Shown: positions 6,235 through 14,552, counted from the stretch's first letter. The stretch: 19,289 bases of DNA from JBEEOW01 sp041191405 (GCA_041191405.1 JBEEOW010000050.1:1-19289), one strand, 5' to 3'. The notes: generated from the sequence alone by a model not told the origin. Numbers and translations: made by a program.

Positions 6235-8667
6235 ATGAAAAAATACTTACAAACAATATCCCTATATTTTAAAGGTAAAATATTTGCAACACTAGGTTTA
6301 CAAATTATATCAATCTTGGCTTTATCACTTATTGCTTTGTTTTTATATTTAGCCGATAAAATGGTTGATGCCCAAAATGAAGCCAAATTAGTAACAGCAA
6401 AATTAACTTCACAAAGTGTTTTAGATAAAATTGATAGAAATTTCTATGAACGATTTGGTGATGTACAAGCATTTGCTGTAAACAAATTAGTTATAAAAAA
6501 ACTATCAGGAGATACAACTGTAGCTAATGATTTACAATCATTTATGAACACAATGACACAATATTATGTATTGTACGATTTGATGTTGGTAGTTGATTTG
6601 CGTGGAAATGTTGTAATGGCAAATACATTAGATAAAAAAGCAACACCAGTAAATACCTCTGTACTTTTAAATAAAAATGTTGCTAATGAAGAATGGTTTA
6701 GAACATGTATTTCTTCATCAGGACCTGAAGGTGGCGCATGGTATTCTGATTTTTTTGTAAATAATGATGTAAGTAGATTATATAATTCATCAGGTATGGG
6801 AATGGCTTTTGCAGCCCCAATTAAAGATGACAACGGAAATGTGATTGGTGTTTGGTATAATTTTGCAAACTGGAATGATGTAACACAAGGAATTAGACAA
6901 GCAGCTGAAAAAGATTTACATACTACAGAACCTCAAGCAAAAATAATTATTACAAATAACGAAGGTTCAATTATAGATGCAAATGATGAAAAATTAATAA
7001 AAGATGCGCAGAAACTTAATACCAAACTTATTGAGAATGAAGATTTTTCACTTGATATGAATGGTGAAAAAATTGATTTTAGTAATTCAGAAATTGGAAC
7101 TTCAACCGCTCAAGGAGCATATATTTATAAAGGTAAAAATTGGAATGCATTTACTGTAATACCAAAAAGTGAGATAACGCTATCTATATTTTTTACACCA
7201 GACATGCTATTGGCTATTTTTATAACTTTAATTTTTGTAATAGTTTTTTCATTTTATAGTTATAGAAAAATTAAATATTCGGTAATTGATAAAACTTTAT
7301 ATTTAAAAGAGATATTAAATCAATTTTCAGAAGGAAATATTCCACAAATTAACAAGTCACAAATTTCAGATGATGAAATAGGAGAGATTGTGTTAGCAGT
7401 GGATAAAGTTGGTGACAATTTAAATAAAATGGTAACTGTACTTTCAGAAGATATTACAGATAGTAGTCAAAGTTCTGATATTGTTGTATTTAATAACAAA
7501 GGAATATTAGGAGAATCACTTATAAAAATGCGTGATAATCTGAAACAAATGATTGAAGAAGATAAAAAACGAAATTGGGCAAATACAGGTTTAGCACAAA
7601 TTGGAGAAACATTACGTCAAAATTTAGATAATCCTGAAATGTTATACGATGAAATTATAAAATTCATAGTAAAATACATGAAGGTAAATCAAGGAGCAAT
7701 ATTTGTAACAAATGATAACAATCCTAAAATGATGGATTTATTGTCGGTTTATGCTTATGATAAAAAGAAATTTATTGATAAAAAAATAGAAAAAGGAGAT
7801 GGATTGGTTGGACAAGTTGCTTTAGAAGGCGCAACAATGTATATAACTGAAATCCCAAATAATTATGCAGAGATACGCTCAGGTTTAGGAGGAGCAAATC
7901 CCAAAGCAATTTTACTAGTACCATTAAAGGTAAATCAAGAAGTAGTAGGAGTGATTGAATTAGCATCTTTTCATGAACTTGAAGATTATCAAATTAATTA
8001 CGTTGAAAAAATTGCAGATAGTGTAGCATCAACAATATCAAGTGTAAAAGTTAATGCACGTACAAAAGAATTGTTGGCAATATCACATCAACAAGCCGAA
8101 GAAATGCGTTCAGCTGAAGAGGAAATGCGTCAGAATTTAGAAGAAATGTCGGCTACTCAAGAAGAGATGCAACGTAAAGAAATAGAAATGGTTAAAATGT
8201 TAGATACATTAAAATCAACTGAAGAGAATTTAGTAAATGTTAAGCTTGAAATAGAAAATCAATTAAAAGAAAATAAAATTCAAAATGAAGTATTTGGTAT
8301 AACAACCATATTGTCAGAGGCTGATATTTATGGAAATATATTACATGTAAATAAAAAATTATTAGAAGTATCAAAATATGAGGAATCAGAACTTATTGGT
8401 AAACCTCATAATATATTTCGTCATCCAGATATGCCAAAAGAATTATTTAAACTATTTTGGGAAACGATTAAATCTGGAAAAGTATTTAAAGGTATTATTA
8501 AAAATAAAGCAAAAGATGGTTCGCATTATTGGGTTGACGGATGTTTTGTTCCTGTTAAAGATAAAGAAGGCAAAATTGTAAAATATATTGGAGCTCGTTA
8601 TCATATTACTGATGACGAAATAGCTGAAAAATTATATTCTGAACAATTGAAAAAATTGAATTTTTAA
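6235..8667 (+). CDS. Membrane sensor: Cache-HAMP-GAF-coiled coil-PAS
   Basis: This protein of ~810 aa senses extracellular and cytosolic signals. I prefer the ATG at 6235; the frame also has a GTG at 6217. From the N-terminus it has a membrane helix (ATLGLQIISILALSLIALFLY), a large extracytoplasmic double-Cache-like region of ~270 residues, and a second helix (MLLAIFITLIFVIVFSFYSY). A HAMP linker, a GAF domain (from about residue 450), a Glu/Met-rich coiled coil (EEMRQNLEEMSATQEEMQRK) and a C-terminal Aer-like PAS domain (IFRHPDMPKELFKLFWETIK) follow. No histidine kinase, GGDEF, guanylate cyclase or MCP signalling tip is visible, so the output must go through protein contacts. The coiled-coil plus PAS architecture recurs in Bacteroidetes sensors, sometimes annotated as chemotaxis-like proteins. 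Confidence 0.85.
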   Translation: MKKYLQTISLYFKGKIFATLGLQIISILALSLIALFLYLADKMVDAQNEAKLVTAKLTSQSVLDKIDRNFYERFGDVQAFAVNKLVIKKLSGDTTVANDLQSFMNTMTQYYVLYDLMLVVDLRGNVVMANTLDKKATPVNTSVLLNKNVANEEWFRTCISSSGPEGGAWYSDFFVNNDVSRLYNSSGMGMAFAAPIKDDNGNVIGVWYNFANWNDVTQGIRQAAEKDLHTTEPQAKIIITNNEGSIIDANDEKLIKDAQKLNTKLIENEDFSLDMNGEKIDFSNSEIGTSTAQGAYIYKGKNWNAFTVIPKSEITLSIFFTPDMLLAIFITLIFVIVFSFYSYRKIKYSVIDKTLYLKEILNQFSEGNIPQINKSQISDDEIGEIVLAVDKVGDNLNKMVTVLSEDITDSSQSSDIVVFNNKGILGESLIKMRDNLKQMIEEDKKRNWANTGLAQIGETLRQNLDNPEMLYDEIIKFIVKYMKVNQGAIFVTNDNNPKMMDLLSVYAYDKKKFIDKKIEKGDGLVGQVALEGATMYITEIPNNYAEIRSGLGGANPKAILLVPLKVNQEVVGVIELASFHELEDYQINYVEKIADSVASTISSVKVNARTKELLAISHQQAEEMRSAEEEMRQNLEEMSATQEEMQRKEIEMVKMLDTLKSTEENLVNVKLEIENQLKENKIQNEVFGITTILSEADIYGNILHVNKKLLEVSKYEESELIGKPHNIFRHPDMPKELFKLFWETIKSGKVFKGIIKNKAKDGSHYWVDGCFVPVKDKEGKIVKYIGARYHITDDEIAEKLYSEQLKKLNF

Positions 8668-8699
8668 GCTAAATCAACTTATAAATAACATATCCGTAC

Positions 8700-8729
8700 A
8701 AAAGCCATAAATCTAAATTTATGGCTTTT
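8700..8729 (+). promoter_or_regulatory. Perfect hairpin covering the sdaA start codon
   Basis: AAAAGCCATAAA (8700-8711) and TTTATGGCTTTT (8718-8729) are exact reverse complements separated by six bases. The ATG of the L-serine dehydratase gene (8721-8723) lies inside the right arm. In mRNA this could hide the start codon, or act as a weak terminator for the sensor gene that ends at 8667. The stem has only three GC pairs, so its stability is moderate. Confidence 0.5.
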
Positions 8730-9602
8730 ACATTTACATCATTTGCTGAATGGAAAAATGAAGCAATTGATAATAATATAGCATTACACGAGGTAGTTCT
8801 AAATTACGAAATTGCCTTAAAATCAACAGATAAAGATACCATTTACCAAAAAATGCTAGCAAATTATCAGGTAATGTGCGAAGCAATTCAAACTGGATTA
8901 ACTGATGATATGACCTCTTTTAGCAGAATGATAAACAATGGAGGTAAAAAGGTAAATGATTGTAAAATAGATGTTTTAGGTTTAGATTTTAAAATTTTAG
9001 TTGCAACAACCATCGCAGCAAAAGAAGTAAATTCCTGCATGGGTCGAATTGTAGCGGCACCAACAGCAGGTGCAAGCGGCATTATTCCAGGGGTTTTGTA
9101 TAATCTTGAATTAAAGCATAATTTAGATAAACAAACTATTGCTGATGCTCTGTTATTAACAGCAGGAATTGCATTAATTATTCATCAAAAAGCTTCATTA
9201 TCAGGAGCAGTAGGAGGTTGTCAGGCCGAAACAGGAAGTGCATCAGCAATGGCTGCCGGAGCTATTGTTTATAGTTTAGGAGGAAGTATAGACCAAGTTT
9301 TTAATGCAGTGGCTATTGCAATTCAGTGTACATTAGGTTTAGTATGCGACCCAGTTGCCGGTTTGGTAGAAGTGCCATGCGTAGTACGTAATGCAAGTGC
9401 AGCATCCATCGCATTTACAGCTGCACAAATTGCCATTGCAGATGTGTCGGCAGTAATTCCGGTAGATGAATGTATAGAAGCCATGGGAGAAATTGGTTTA
9501 GCTATGGAGAATAGATACAAAGAAACAGCACTAGGTGGTTTAGCTGCTACAAAAACTGGCAAAGAAATTAAGGAACGTGTTTTTGGTTATAAAAAAAAAT
9601 AA
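8721..9602 (+). CDS. sdaAA: L-serine dehydratase (ammonia-lyase), alpha subunit
   Basis: This 293-aa iron-sulfur L-serine ammonia-lyase catalytic subunit converts L-serine to pyruvate and ammonia. Family motifs are GRIVAAPTAGASGIIPG, GAVGGCQAETGSASAMAAGA and GLVCDPVAGLVEVPCVVRNA. Cysteines C167, C209 and C220 have the spacing (42 and 11) of the three [4Fe-4S] ligands known for the Legionella enzyme. The length fits a stand-alone alpha subunit of the two-subunit type; the beta (ACT-containing) subunit is not in this window, although single-chain enzymes occur in related bacteria. The gene starts 53 bases after the sensor gene, with the start inside a hairpin. It converges on the minus-strand VanW fusion gene, and the 148 bases between them hold only a weak 6-bp hairpin (9632-9649). 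Confidence 0.92.
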   Translation: MAFTFTSFAEWKNEAIDNNIALHEVVLNYEIALKSTDKDTIYQKMLANYQVMCEAIQTGLTDDMTSFSRMINNGGKKVNDCKIDVLGLDFKILVATTIAAKEVNSCMGRIVAAPTAGASGIIPGVLYNLELKHNLDKQTIADALLLTAGIALIIHQKASLSGAVGGCQAETGSASAMAAGAIVYSLGGSIDQVFNAVAIAIQCTLGLVCDPVAGLVEVPCVVRNASAASIAFTAAQIAIADVSAVIPVDECIEAMGEIGLAMENRYKETALGGLAATKTGKEIKERVFGYKKK

Positions 9603-9750
9603 TTTTACAAGTTTATCCACCATTTATTTCAGAATCAATTGCCTGATTCGCAAATTGTTATTTGGAATTACAGATTTTAAAATTTCATTGTTAACTTCAA
9701 GTGCTGTGTATAGGTGTTTCATAAATAATTTATTATATTTAATTAAATCA

Positions 9751-11481
9751 TCAATTTTCTAAAAATTCTTTTACAACACTTTTTAAGTTGTCATAATCAT
9801 TAATATTTACAATTTTAACTTTTTCTGACGCATCAATACCAGATGAAGGTGTTGTAATTACAATTATTTGATTAGAAATTACTTTCAAAAGTTGTCTAGG
9901 TTGGTTTTCAATAAAAGTAGGATAAATAACTAGTCCAATTTCTTCAAAATTGCCATTAAATTTCTCTGTCTTAATATCTTCCCAAAAATTTTCGTATTCT
10001 ATTGCGTTTCCTAAAACTGAAATATTTAAGTTGAGTTCTTTTGCTAACCTTTTAATTTCATAAGCTCCTTTTCTTCCTAAAGCTGATGCAGGGAAAAGAA
10101 TTTTATTACCTCTAAAATTTAATTTAGTTTGATTTGGAATATGCCAATTTAATTTAATTACCTTATTATTAAATATTTTAGCAATTTCTGAATGAGGTGT
10201 AATAATATATCTTGCTTTGTTTAAAGCATTATTTTCTAATTCAATTAACTTTTTCGGAGCTCTAAAATCATTTAAAGTTTTACTTTCTGGATAATTATTA
10301 AATGCATTATTTAGGTTTTCATGTAAAAATTCAAATGGAAGTCTTGTCATTAATACATCGAAAGTTCTACCACCTAAGACTCCTGTTTCATAAATAAAAG
10401 GCAATAAATTTTGAGAAATAACTAAGTGAGTTGAGTCAATATTTATTTTTTTTGCAGCAGCAAAAGCTATCTTTTTGTCTAGAACCAAAGAAGTTTCAAA
10501 ACTATTTTTTTTAATTTTTTGAGCATATCTACTATAAAAAAATCTGAAAAGTCCTTGAAATTGTGTAGTTCTAGCGTTAATTGGTTTATTTTTAAACCAA
10601 GTATACCTATTACTATTTACAAGCCTATTTTTCTTTACTGAAAATATATAATTATCGGAGGGTTTTGCATGTTCATTTATATAAGTTTCATATTCTGGCC
10701 ATTTTTCATCAAGTATATAAGTGGTAGTTTCTATATCATTCTTCAAAGATGACCTATCGTTATGTTTATAACAGGCTAAATTTCCGCAAGAATAACAGTC
10801 ATTAAGTTTATTAGATTGTTTAAACTCAATTATATTATCTGAAACTATTTTGTTTTTTTGAATGCTTTTAAAATAAACTATTAATTTATCTGATGTCAAA
10901 ACTACTTCTATTCTAAAATCAAATGATGATTTAAATCTTAAATCAAGATAATTCCACTTTACAGTTGCATCACGATTTTGTTCAGCAAGAGATCCTTTAA
11001 TTACTTTTGTATGCTTATGCCTTTCAACAATTTCAAAATTTGCATTTAAAGCCGCATCATAAAGTGCATTTGATAACTGGCAAAGACCGCCTGCAATGGT
11101 AGGAACAATACAACCTTCTCTTATTTCTCTTCCAATAACATATCTTTTACCAAAATTTGGATTTCCTATATGTTTCCAAAAACTAAAAATTTCATTTGCT
11201 TTAACTTCAATTCCATTTATTTTTTTCGCAGCTATTCTTAGATTTTCAATTTTACCAGCAGTTAATATCCAATTTTCATTATTATCAAATGGATTCCAAA
11301 GTTCACTTTCAGACTTAGAAATGATAGGATTATGTATAAGTTTAGAGTTAAAATCAAATTTCATTACTGGATATAGTATATTTTTCAACATACGATTACC
11401 AGTTAATAAATAAGTTTTTAGTTTAAAAATAGTGTCATTAATGAAACTATGTTTTTCTGTTAAAATTTTAATCTTATCCAT
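9751..11481 (-). CDS. VanW-domain protein fused to a glycosyltransferase-like domain
   Basis: This 576-aa protein has three parts. Residues about 70-215 match a VanW domain: ANEIFSFWKHIGNPNFGKRY, then GCIVPTIAGGLCQLSNALYD and HKHTKVIKGSLAEQNRDATV. VanW is an accessory protein of vanB-type glycopeptide resistance clusters whose biochemical role is unclear. A Cys/His cluster follows: C229-x2-C232-x4-C237-x2-H240. The C-terminal ~270 residues look like a GT4-type Rossmann glycosyltransferase half (AKIFNNKVIKLNWHIPN, NKILFPASALGRKGAYEIKR, VIYPTFIENQPRQLLKVISN, TTPSSGIDASEKV). The second Glu of the GT4 EX7E motif appears to be Lys, so activity is uncertain. There is no signal peptide, so it is probably cytosolic or peripheral. 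It is the last gene of the minus-strand group, 56 bases after the SIMPL gene. A resistance role is not implied. Confidence 0.75.
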   Translation of the reverse strand: MDKIKILTEKHSFINDTIFKLKTYLLTGNRMLKNILYPVMKFDFNSKLIHNPIISKSESELWNPFDNNENWILTAGKIENLRIAAKKINGIEVKANEIFSFWKHIGNPNFGKRYVIGREIREGCIVPTIAGGLCQLSNALYDAALNANFEIVERHKHTKVIKGSLAEQNRDATVKWNYLDLRFKSSFDFRIEVVLTSDKLIVYFKSIQKNKIVSDNIIEFKQSNKLNDCYSCGNLACYKHNDRSSLKNDIETTTYILDEKWPEYETYINEHAKPSDNYIFSVKKNRLVNSNRYTWFKNKPINARTTQFQGLFRFFYSRYAQKIKKNSFETSLVLDKKIAFAAAKKINIDSTHLVISQNLLPFIYETGVLGGRTFDVLMTRLPFEFLHENLNNAFNNYPESKTLNDFRAPKKLIELENNALNKARYIITPHSEIAKIFNNKVIKLNWHIPNQTKLNFRGNKILFPASALGRKGAYEIKRLAKELNLNISVLGNAIEYENFWEDIKTEKFNGNFEEIGLVIYPTFIENQPRQLLKVISNQIIVITTPSSGIDASEKVKIVNINDYDNLKSVVKEFLEN

Positions 11482-11537
11482 AATTTAAAATTAAAAGGAA
11501 ATATTTATAATCATAACGAAAATCAATATTTAATTCT

Positions 11538-12254
11538 CTATTCTATAATATTGGTTCTCATGGTAATACTTGCTGTGAAATGTATTAATTGTCCGCTTGA
11601 ACGCACACCTCTTCCACCCATCATTTTGCCGTACGCTTGAAATGATTCTGTGTTATAAGTTTGGTATAATGCTGTATTCGGACTCGCATCTGTATCTACA
11701 AAGTTAATTTTACCAAGTTTTACACCAGAACTCTGTGCTATTCTTTGGGTTGACTCAAGGGCATCTTTAATTGCTAAATCTTGGGCTTTTTTGTAAAATG
11801 TAGCCGCATCTGTGTGAAAATAGGATATACTTGTTATTTCTTGAATTCTGGTTTTAAGTATTTCCTCAGTAAATTTTTCCATTCTATTCAAATCTTTCAA
11901 TGGGAAAACTATACTTTGCTGACTCTCAAAACCCATAAATATATATTTCTGCAATTTTTCATTCCAATAATTTGATTTATCTGTTGAAATAAATCCTTTC
12001 ATTATTTCAGATGTATCGCTTACATATCGCTTAATGATGTTGATTACAGCTAGTTCTGTTTTTTGCGTTTCATTGATGGCTTCACGCAAAGTCGGTTTCA
12101 CAAATTTGATATTGAGAGTTATTGTAGCTGCATTTGGAAACACATTTACCGATCCAAAACCTTTTACATCAATATTGCCAATTGGTGTTTGTGCTGATAC
12201 TATTTGCGATAAACTCAAAGCAAATAAGGTGATTATAATTGCTAATTTTTTCAT
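11538..12254 (-). CDS. SIMPL (DUF541) domain periplasmic protein
   Basis: This 238-aa exported protein has a Sec signal peptide (MKKLAIIITLFALSLSQIVSAQ) followed by a SIMPL/DUF541 domain. Typical features are the opening NIDVKGFGSVNVFPNAATITLNIKF, the helix with ETQKTELAVINIIKRY, and a late AQDLAIKDALESTQRIAQSSGVKLGKI segment. The family, which includes BP26/OMP28 and SIMPL, is widespread in bacterial envelopes and may form oligomeric channels or chaperone-like assemblies; its role is not settled. The gene starts two bases after the stop of the preceding secreted-protein gene, so the two are co-transcribed and may share an envelope function. Confidence 0.85.
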   Translation of the reverse strand: MKKLAIIITLFALSLSQIVSAQTPIGNIDVKGFGSVNVFPNAATITLNIKFVKPTLREAINETQKTELAVINIIKRYVSDTSEIMKGFISTDKSNYWNEKLQKYIFMGFESQQSIVFPLKDLNRMEKFTEEILKTRIQEITSISYFHTDAATFYKKAQDLAIKDALESTQRIAQSSGVKLGKINFVDTDASPNTALYQTYNTESFQAYGKMMGGRGVRSSGQLIHFTASITMRTNIIE

Positions 12255-12256
12255 GA

Positions 12257-12976
12257 TTATTTATTGATTTTAGTTAAATTAATTTTAATTGAAGATTTTG
12301 TAAGCCAATTAATTACAAATGATTTGTTGGGTAAAATTGGGGCAAATACAACTGGGTTATTCCAAGCTAATATGCTACTTGTAGCAAAATCATCTGATTC
12401 TACTTTGTCCGATATATAGTTTGAATGGATTATGTTAATTGATTTACCTTTTTTGTGTAAAAAACTAACATGATTACTAAAACCCATGATATATAAACCG
12501 TTTTTCAAGTTGGCTTTTATAAAGTTGATTGTTTCAATTTCGGTTTTGCCTTTGTTTAAAACAGCATTGTTTTTACCTGATAAACTTGTGCAAATTTCCA
12601 TTGCTCCTTGTTGGGCAAGTTTACACCTATCAACTTGTAAACCAGCTTGTTTTAAAGTAGTTGAAATAAAATATCCACATGCTATATCTCCTTTTTTAGG
12701 TATTTGAGAAACTCCATTAAAATCCCAACCTGTGCCGTACCATTGTGGAAAAACATCCTCAACCAATGTTTTTTCCAAAAAACTACTTGCCGCCAATACG
12801 ATACTATCTTTTTTAGCAATATTGTTTTCTTTGAGATATGCATTTGCAAACACGCTTTGTTTTGACAAAATATTAGCTTTAACATTTTCATAATTAGCTA
12901 GTTGCTCATTGGTTGATGCACTAATATTCAACATTGCCAATACAGCAATTGCTGAAATAAGGATATATTTTTTCAT
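12257..12976 (-). CDS. Secreted NlpC/P60-like (papain-fold) protein
   Basis: This 239-aa protein is exported by a Sec signal peptide (MKKYILISAIAVLAMLNISAS). I chose the ATG at 12976: an earlier in-frame ATG (13039) would extend into the palindromic repeat and precede the signal peptide with unrelated sequence. The mature part has KKGDIACGYFISTTLKQAG, with C100 at the start of a helix, and later YIMGFSNHVSFLHKKG with H169, followed by INIIHSNY. A Cys at the helix start and a downstream His on a strand resemble the catalytic dyad of NlpC/P60 or CHAP amidases, which cut peptidoglycan peptides. The family assignment is inference from this pattern. The gene forms an operon with the SIMPL gene two bases downstream. 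Confidence 0.6.
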   Translation of the reverse strand: MKKYILISAIAVLAMLNISASTNEQLANYENVKANILSKQSVFANAYLKENNIAKKDSIVLAASSFLEKTLVEDVFPQWYGTGWDFNGVSQIPKKGDIACGYFISTTLKQAGLQVDRCKLAQQGAMEICTSLSGKNNAVLNKGKTEIETINFIKANLKNGLYIMGFSNHVSFLHKKGKSINIIHSNYISDKVESDDFATSSILAWNNPVVFAPILPNKSFVINWLTKSSIKINLTKINK

Positions 12977-13012
12977 GGCTTTGAGAATTTGTGTGTTGTT
13001 TGTGCTATGAAA

Positions 13013-13152
13013 AATTAAAAATTCAGCGAAAACTAACACTTCGGCTCCGCTCAGTGACCGTTTTCGAGTATCAGTTACTCGAAAAATAGCCTTTACGGTG
13101 GTTGAGCGCAGTCGAAACCTGAGTAAATGCTATTTTTCGCTGAATTTTAATT
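13013..13152. repeat. Nested palindromic element between minus-strand genes
   Basis: The outer arms, AATTAAAAATTCAGCGAAAA (13013-13032) and TTTTTCGCTGAATTTTAATT (13133-13152), are near-perfect inverted repeats. Inside is a central hairpin, TTTTCGAGTA-TCAG-TTACTCGAAAA (13061-13085). Between these lie two facing segments, CTTCGGCTCCGCTCAGTGACCG and CGGTGGTTGAGCGCAGTCGAAACC-like, of a kind often seen in Bacteroidetes intergenic repeats. The whole 140-bp unit lies 5 bases downstream of the vWA gene stop. It may terminate that transcript, since the arms end in T/A-rich tracts, or be a mobile REP/MITE-type element. Confidence 0.7.
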
Positions 13153-13156
13153 CGAA

Positions 13157-14341
13157 TTACTTTTCAAAAACAAAATTCTGAGCGATTGCCTGTTTTCTAA
13201 CAGCTTCAATCATTGCATTGTCGAGTGTGGCGTTGGGTGTGTTTGCAGCCTGCGATTGTTTGGCAATATATTGGTTGCGTAGTTGATTCAATTCGGCAAT
13301 TTGTTTGTTGATTTTTTCTCTTTTTTGCGATTTTATGTCGATGTATTGTTTGCGTTCTTTTGTGTCCATTTTTTGCATTTCTTGAGGTAATTCTTCTTCC
13401 TTTATTTCCTCAACTTTAACATTTCCAGCTGATTGTGCATCAACTAAATCCCATGATTCATTTTTGTATAAGTATGAACTTTTGGTAACAGCACGGTTTA
13501 CTTTGTTTGCTTTTGAATAGCTTTCTGCGTTTTTATCTTGTTGCGATTGCAACATCTTTTTTTCTTTTCCTTTGATACCAAATCCTATGTAAGTATCATT
13601 CAATGAGTCGTTTAAAGCTGATATTTTATCGTCATAAGGAGTTTCGATAAATACAGTTTTGGTATTTTGTTCAATACTCATGTAAGCACCACCAGTTAAA
13701 TCGGCACCGTTTTTCCACCCACTTGAAATTCCTTCGTTAAAATTGCCGCAGAAAATAGTGTTAACAATAATTTTTTTGTTTTTGGCTGCGACACAAGCAT
13801 TGCTGTAATTGATAGTTCCTTGATTAAATGGTTCATTTCCAGCTATAAATACTGCTTGTAAATCGTTTCCGTCAATATTCCATTGAAGCTGATTGGTTGC
13901 AGTGTGAATTACATGTCCACAAAATTCATCGCCACCATTGGTTTTAAGCGAAAATAAGTCTTGCGAAAGTTTATCTAAATCGGCGGTGAGCTCAGTAACC
14001 TGACGAATGTAACCTGTTTCAGGGTTTAAGCCACTATTGCCATATTCGTAGAGGGCAATTTTGATGTCGGGTTTTGAGCCATCGCAAGTAGCTTTTGCAA
14101 GTTCATTTACAATAGTCCAAAGTTGCGATTTAGCTTGTTCAATTAAGCCATCCATACTATTGCTAGTATCCAATAACAAAGCAATTTTGATGGTTTTCTT
14201 TTTTGATTTTTCTTGATTTACAACTGTTGTAGTATTTTGATTATCTGTACTTTGAGCACATGATTCAAGCACATTCAACATTAAAATTCCAAACATAAAC
14301 AGTATAAATGCATGGAAACGTTTTTCAGTTTTGGTATTCAT
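13157..14341 (-). CDS. von Willebrand factor A domain lipoprotein
   Basis: This is a 394-aa predicted lipoprotein. The N-terminus has a hydrophobic signal (FHAFILFMFGILMLNVLESC) with a lipobox-type C28. The vWA domain starts at about residue 50 and has the MIDAS core DTSNS (D58-x-S60-x-S62) in KIALLLDTSNSMDGL, plus a later TNGGDEF containing the third-loop Thr and AVFIAGNEPF. The C-terminal ~100 residues are charged and helical, rich in K/E/Q (EMQKMDTKERKQYIDIKSQ), probably a coiled coil. vWA domains bind partner proteins through a metal ion; the partner is unknown. It is divergently oriented to nuoB, 211 bases away, and is followed by the palindromic element. A short inverted repeat (TTCGAGC/GCTCGAA, 14345-14383) lies in its leader. 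Confidence 0.85.
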   Translation of the reverse strand: MNTKTEKRFHAFILFMFGILMLNVLESCAQSTDNQNTTTVVNQEKSKKKTIKIALLLDTSNSMDGLIEQAKSQLWTIVNELAKATCDGSKPDIKIALYEYGNSGLNPETGYIRQVTELTADLDKLSQDLFSLKTNGGDEFCGHVIHTATNQLQWNIDGNDLQAVFIAGNEPFNQGTINYSNACVAAKNKKIIVNTIFCGNFNEGISSGWKNGADLTGGAYMSIEQNTKTVFIETPYDDKISALNDSLNDTYIGFGIKGKEKKMLQSQQDKNAESYSKANKVNRAVTKSSYLYKNESWDLVDAQSAGNVKVEEIKEEELPQEMQKMDTKERKQYIDIKSQKREKINKQIAELNQLRNQYIAKQSQAANTPNATLDNAMIEAVRKQAIAQNFVFEK

Positions 14342-14429
14342 AAGTTCGAGCTTTTAAGTGGTTAAACTTTAATATGGCTCGAAATAGCATTAAAAAATTA
14401 CACCTTAAAATAAGCAATAAGTTAACCTA

Positions 14430-14464
14430 GGGTTTGACTTAGTGAAAAGTGGGTTTGGCTTAGT
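14430..14464 (+). promoter_or_regulatory. Direct-repeat operator candidate upstream of nuoB
   Basis: GGGTTTGACTTAGT (14430-14443) and GGGTTTGGCTTAGT (14451-14464) are direct repeats with one mismatch and a start-to-start distance of 21 bases, two helical turns. The core GTTTGACTTA occurs a third time at 14541-14550, directly before the nuoB start. Two-turn direct repeats are typical of dimeric or LytTR-type regulator sites. The regulator is unknown. They lie between the divergent vWA and nuoB genes and could serve either. Confidence 0.4.
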
Positions 14465-14533
14465 TTTGGGGATTTAATTCTTTTCAAAAATATTATTGTT
14501 TACATAAAAGTTCATTATATAAAATCAAAGCCT

Positions 14534-14541
14534 TATTTTTG
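14534..14541 (+). promoter_or_regulatory. Possible -7 element of the nuoB promoter
   Basis: TATTTTTG matches the Bacteroidetes -7 consensus TAnnTTTG and ends 11 bases before the nuoB ATG, which would give a very short leader. I see no TTG at the expected spacing for the -33 box, so this rests on one half-site. Confidence 0.25.
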
Positions 14542-14552
14542 TTTGACTTAAC

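Noticed and set aside
9632..9649. GAATCA-ATTGCC-TGATTC hairpin between the convergent sdaAA and VanW-fusion genes
   Set aside because: Only six base pairs and no T-run; too weak to call a terminator.
9751..11481. VanW domain as evidence of vancomycin resistance
   Set aside because: No VanA/B ligase, VanH, VanX or two-component genes are nearby; VanW-domain proteins are widespread without resistance.
12977..13039. N-terminal extension of the NlpC/P60-like gene
   Set aside because: It would run into the palindromic element and place 21 unrelated residues before a clean signal peptide; the ATG at 12976 is preferred.
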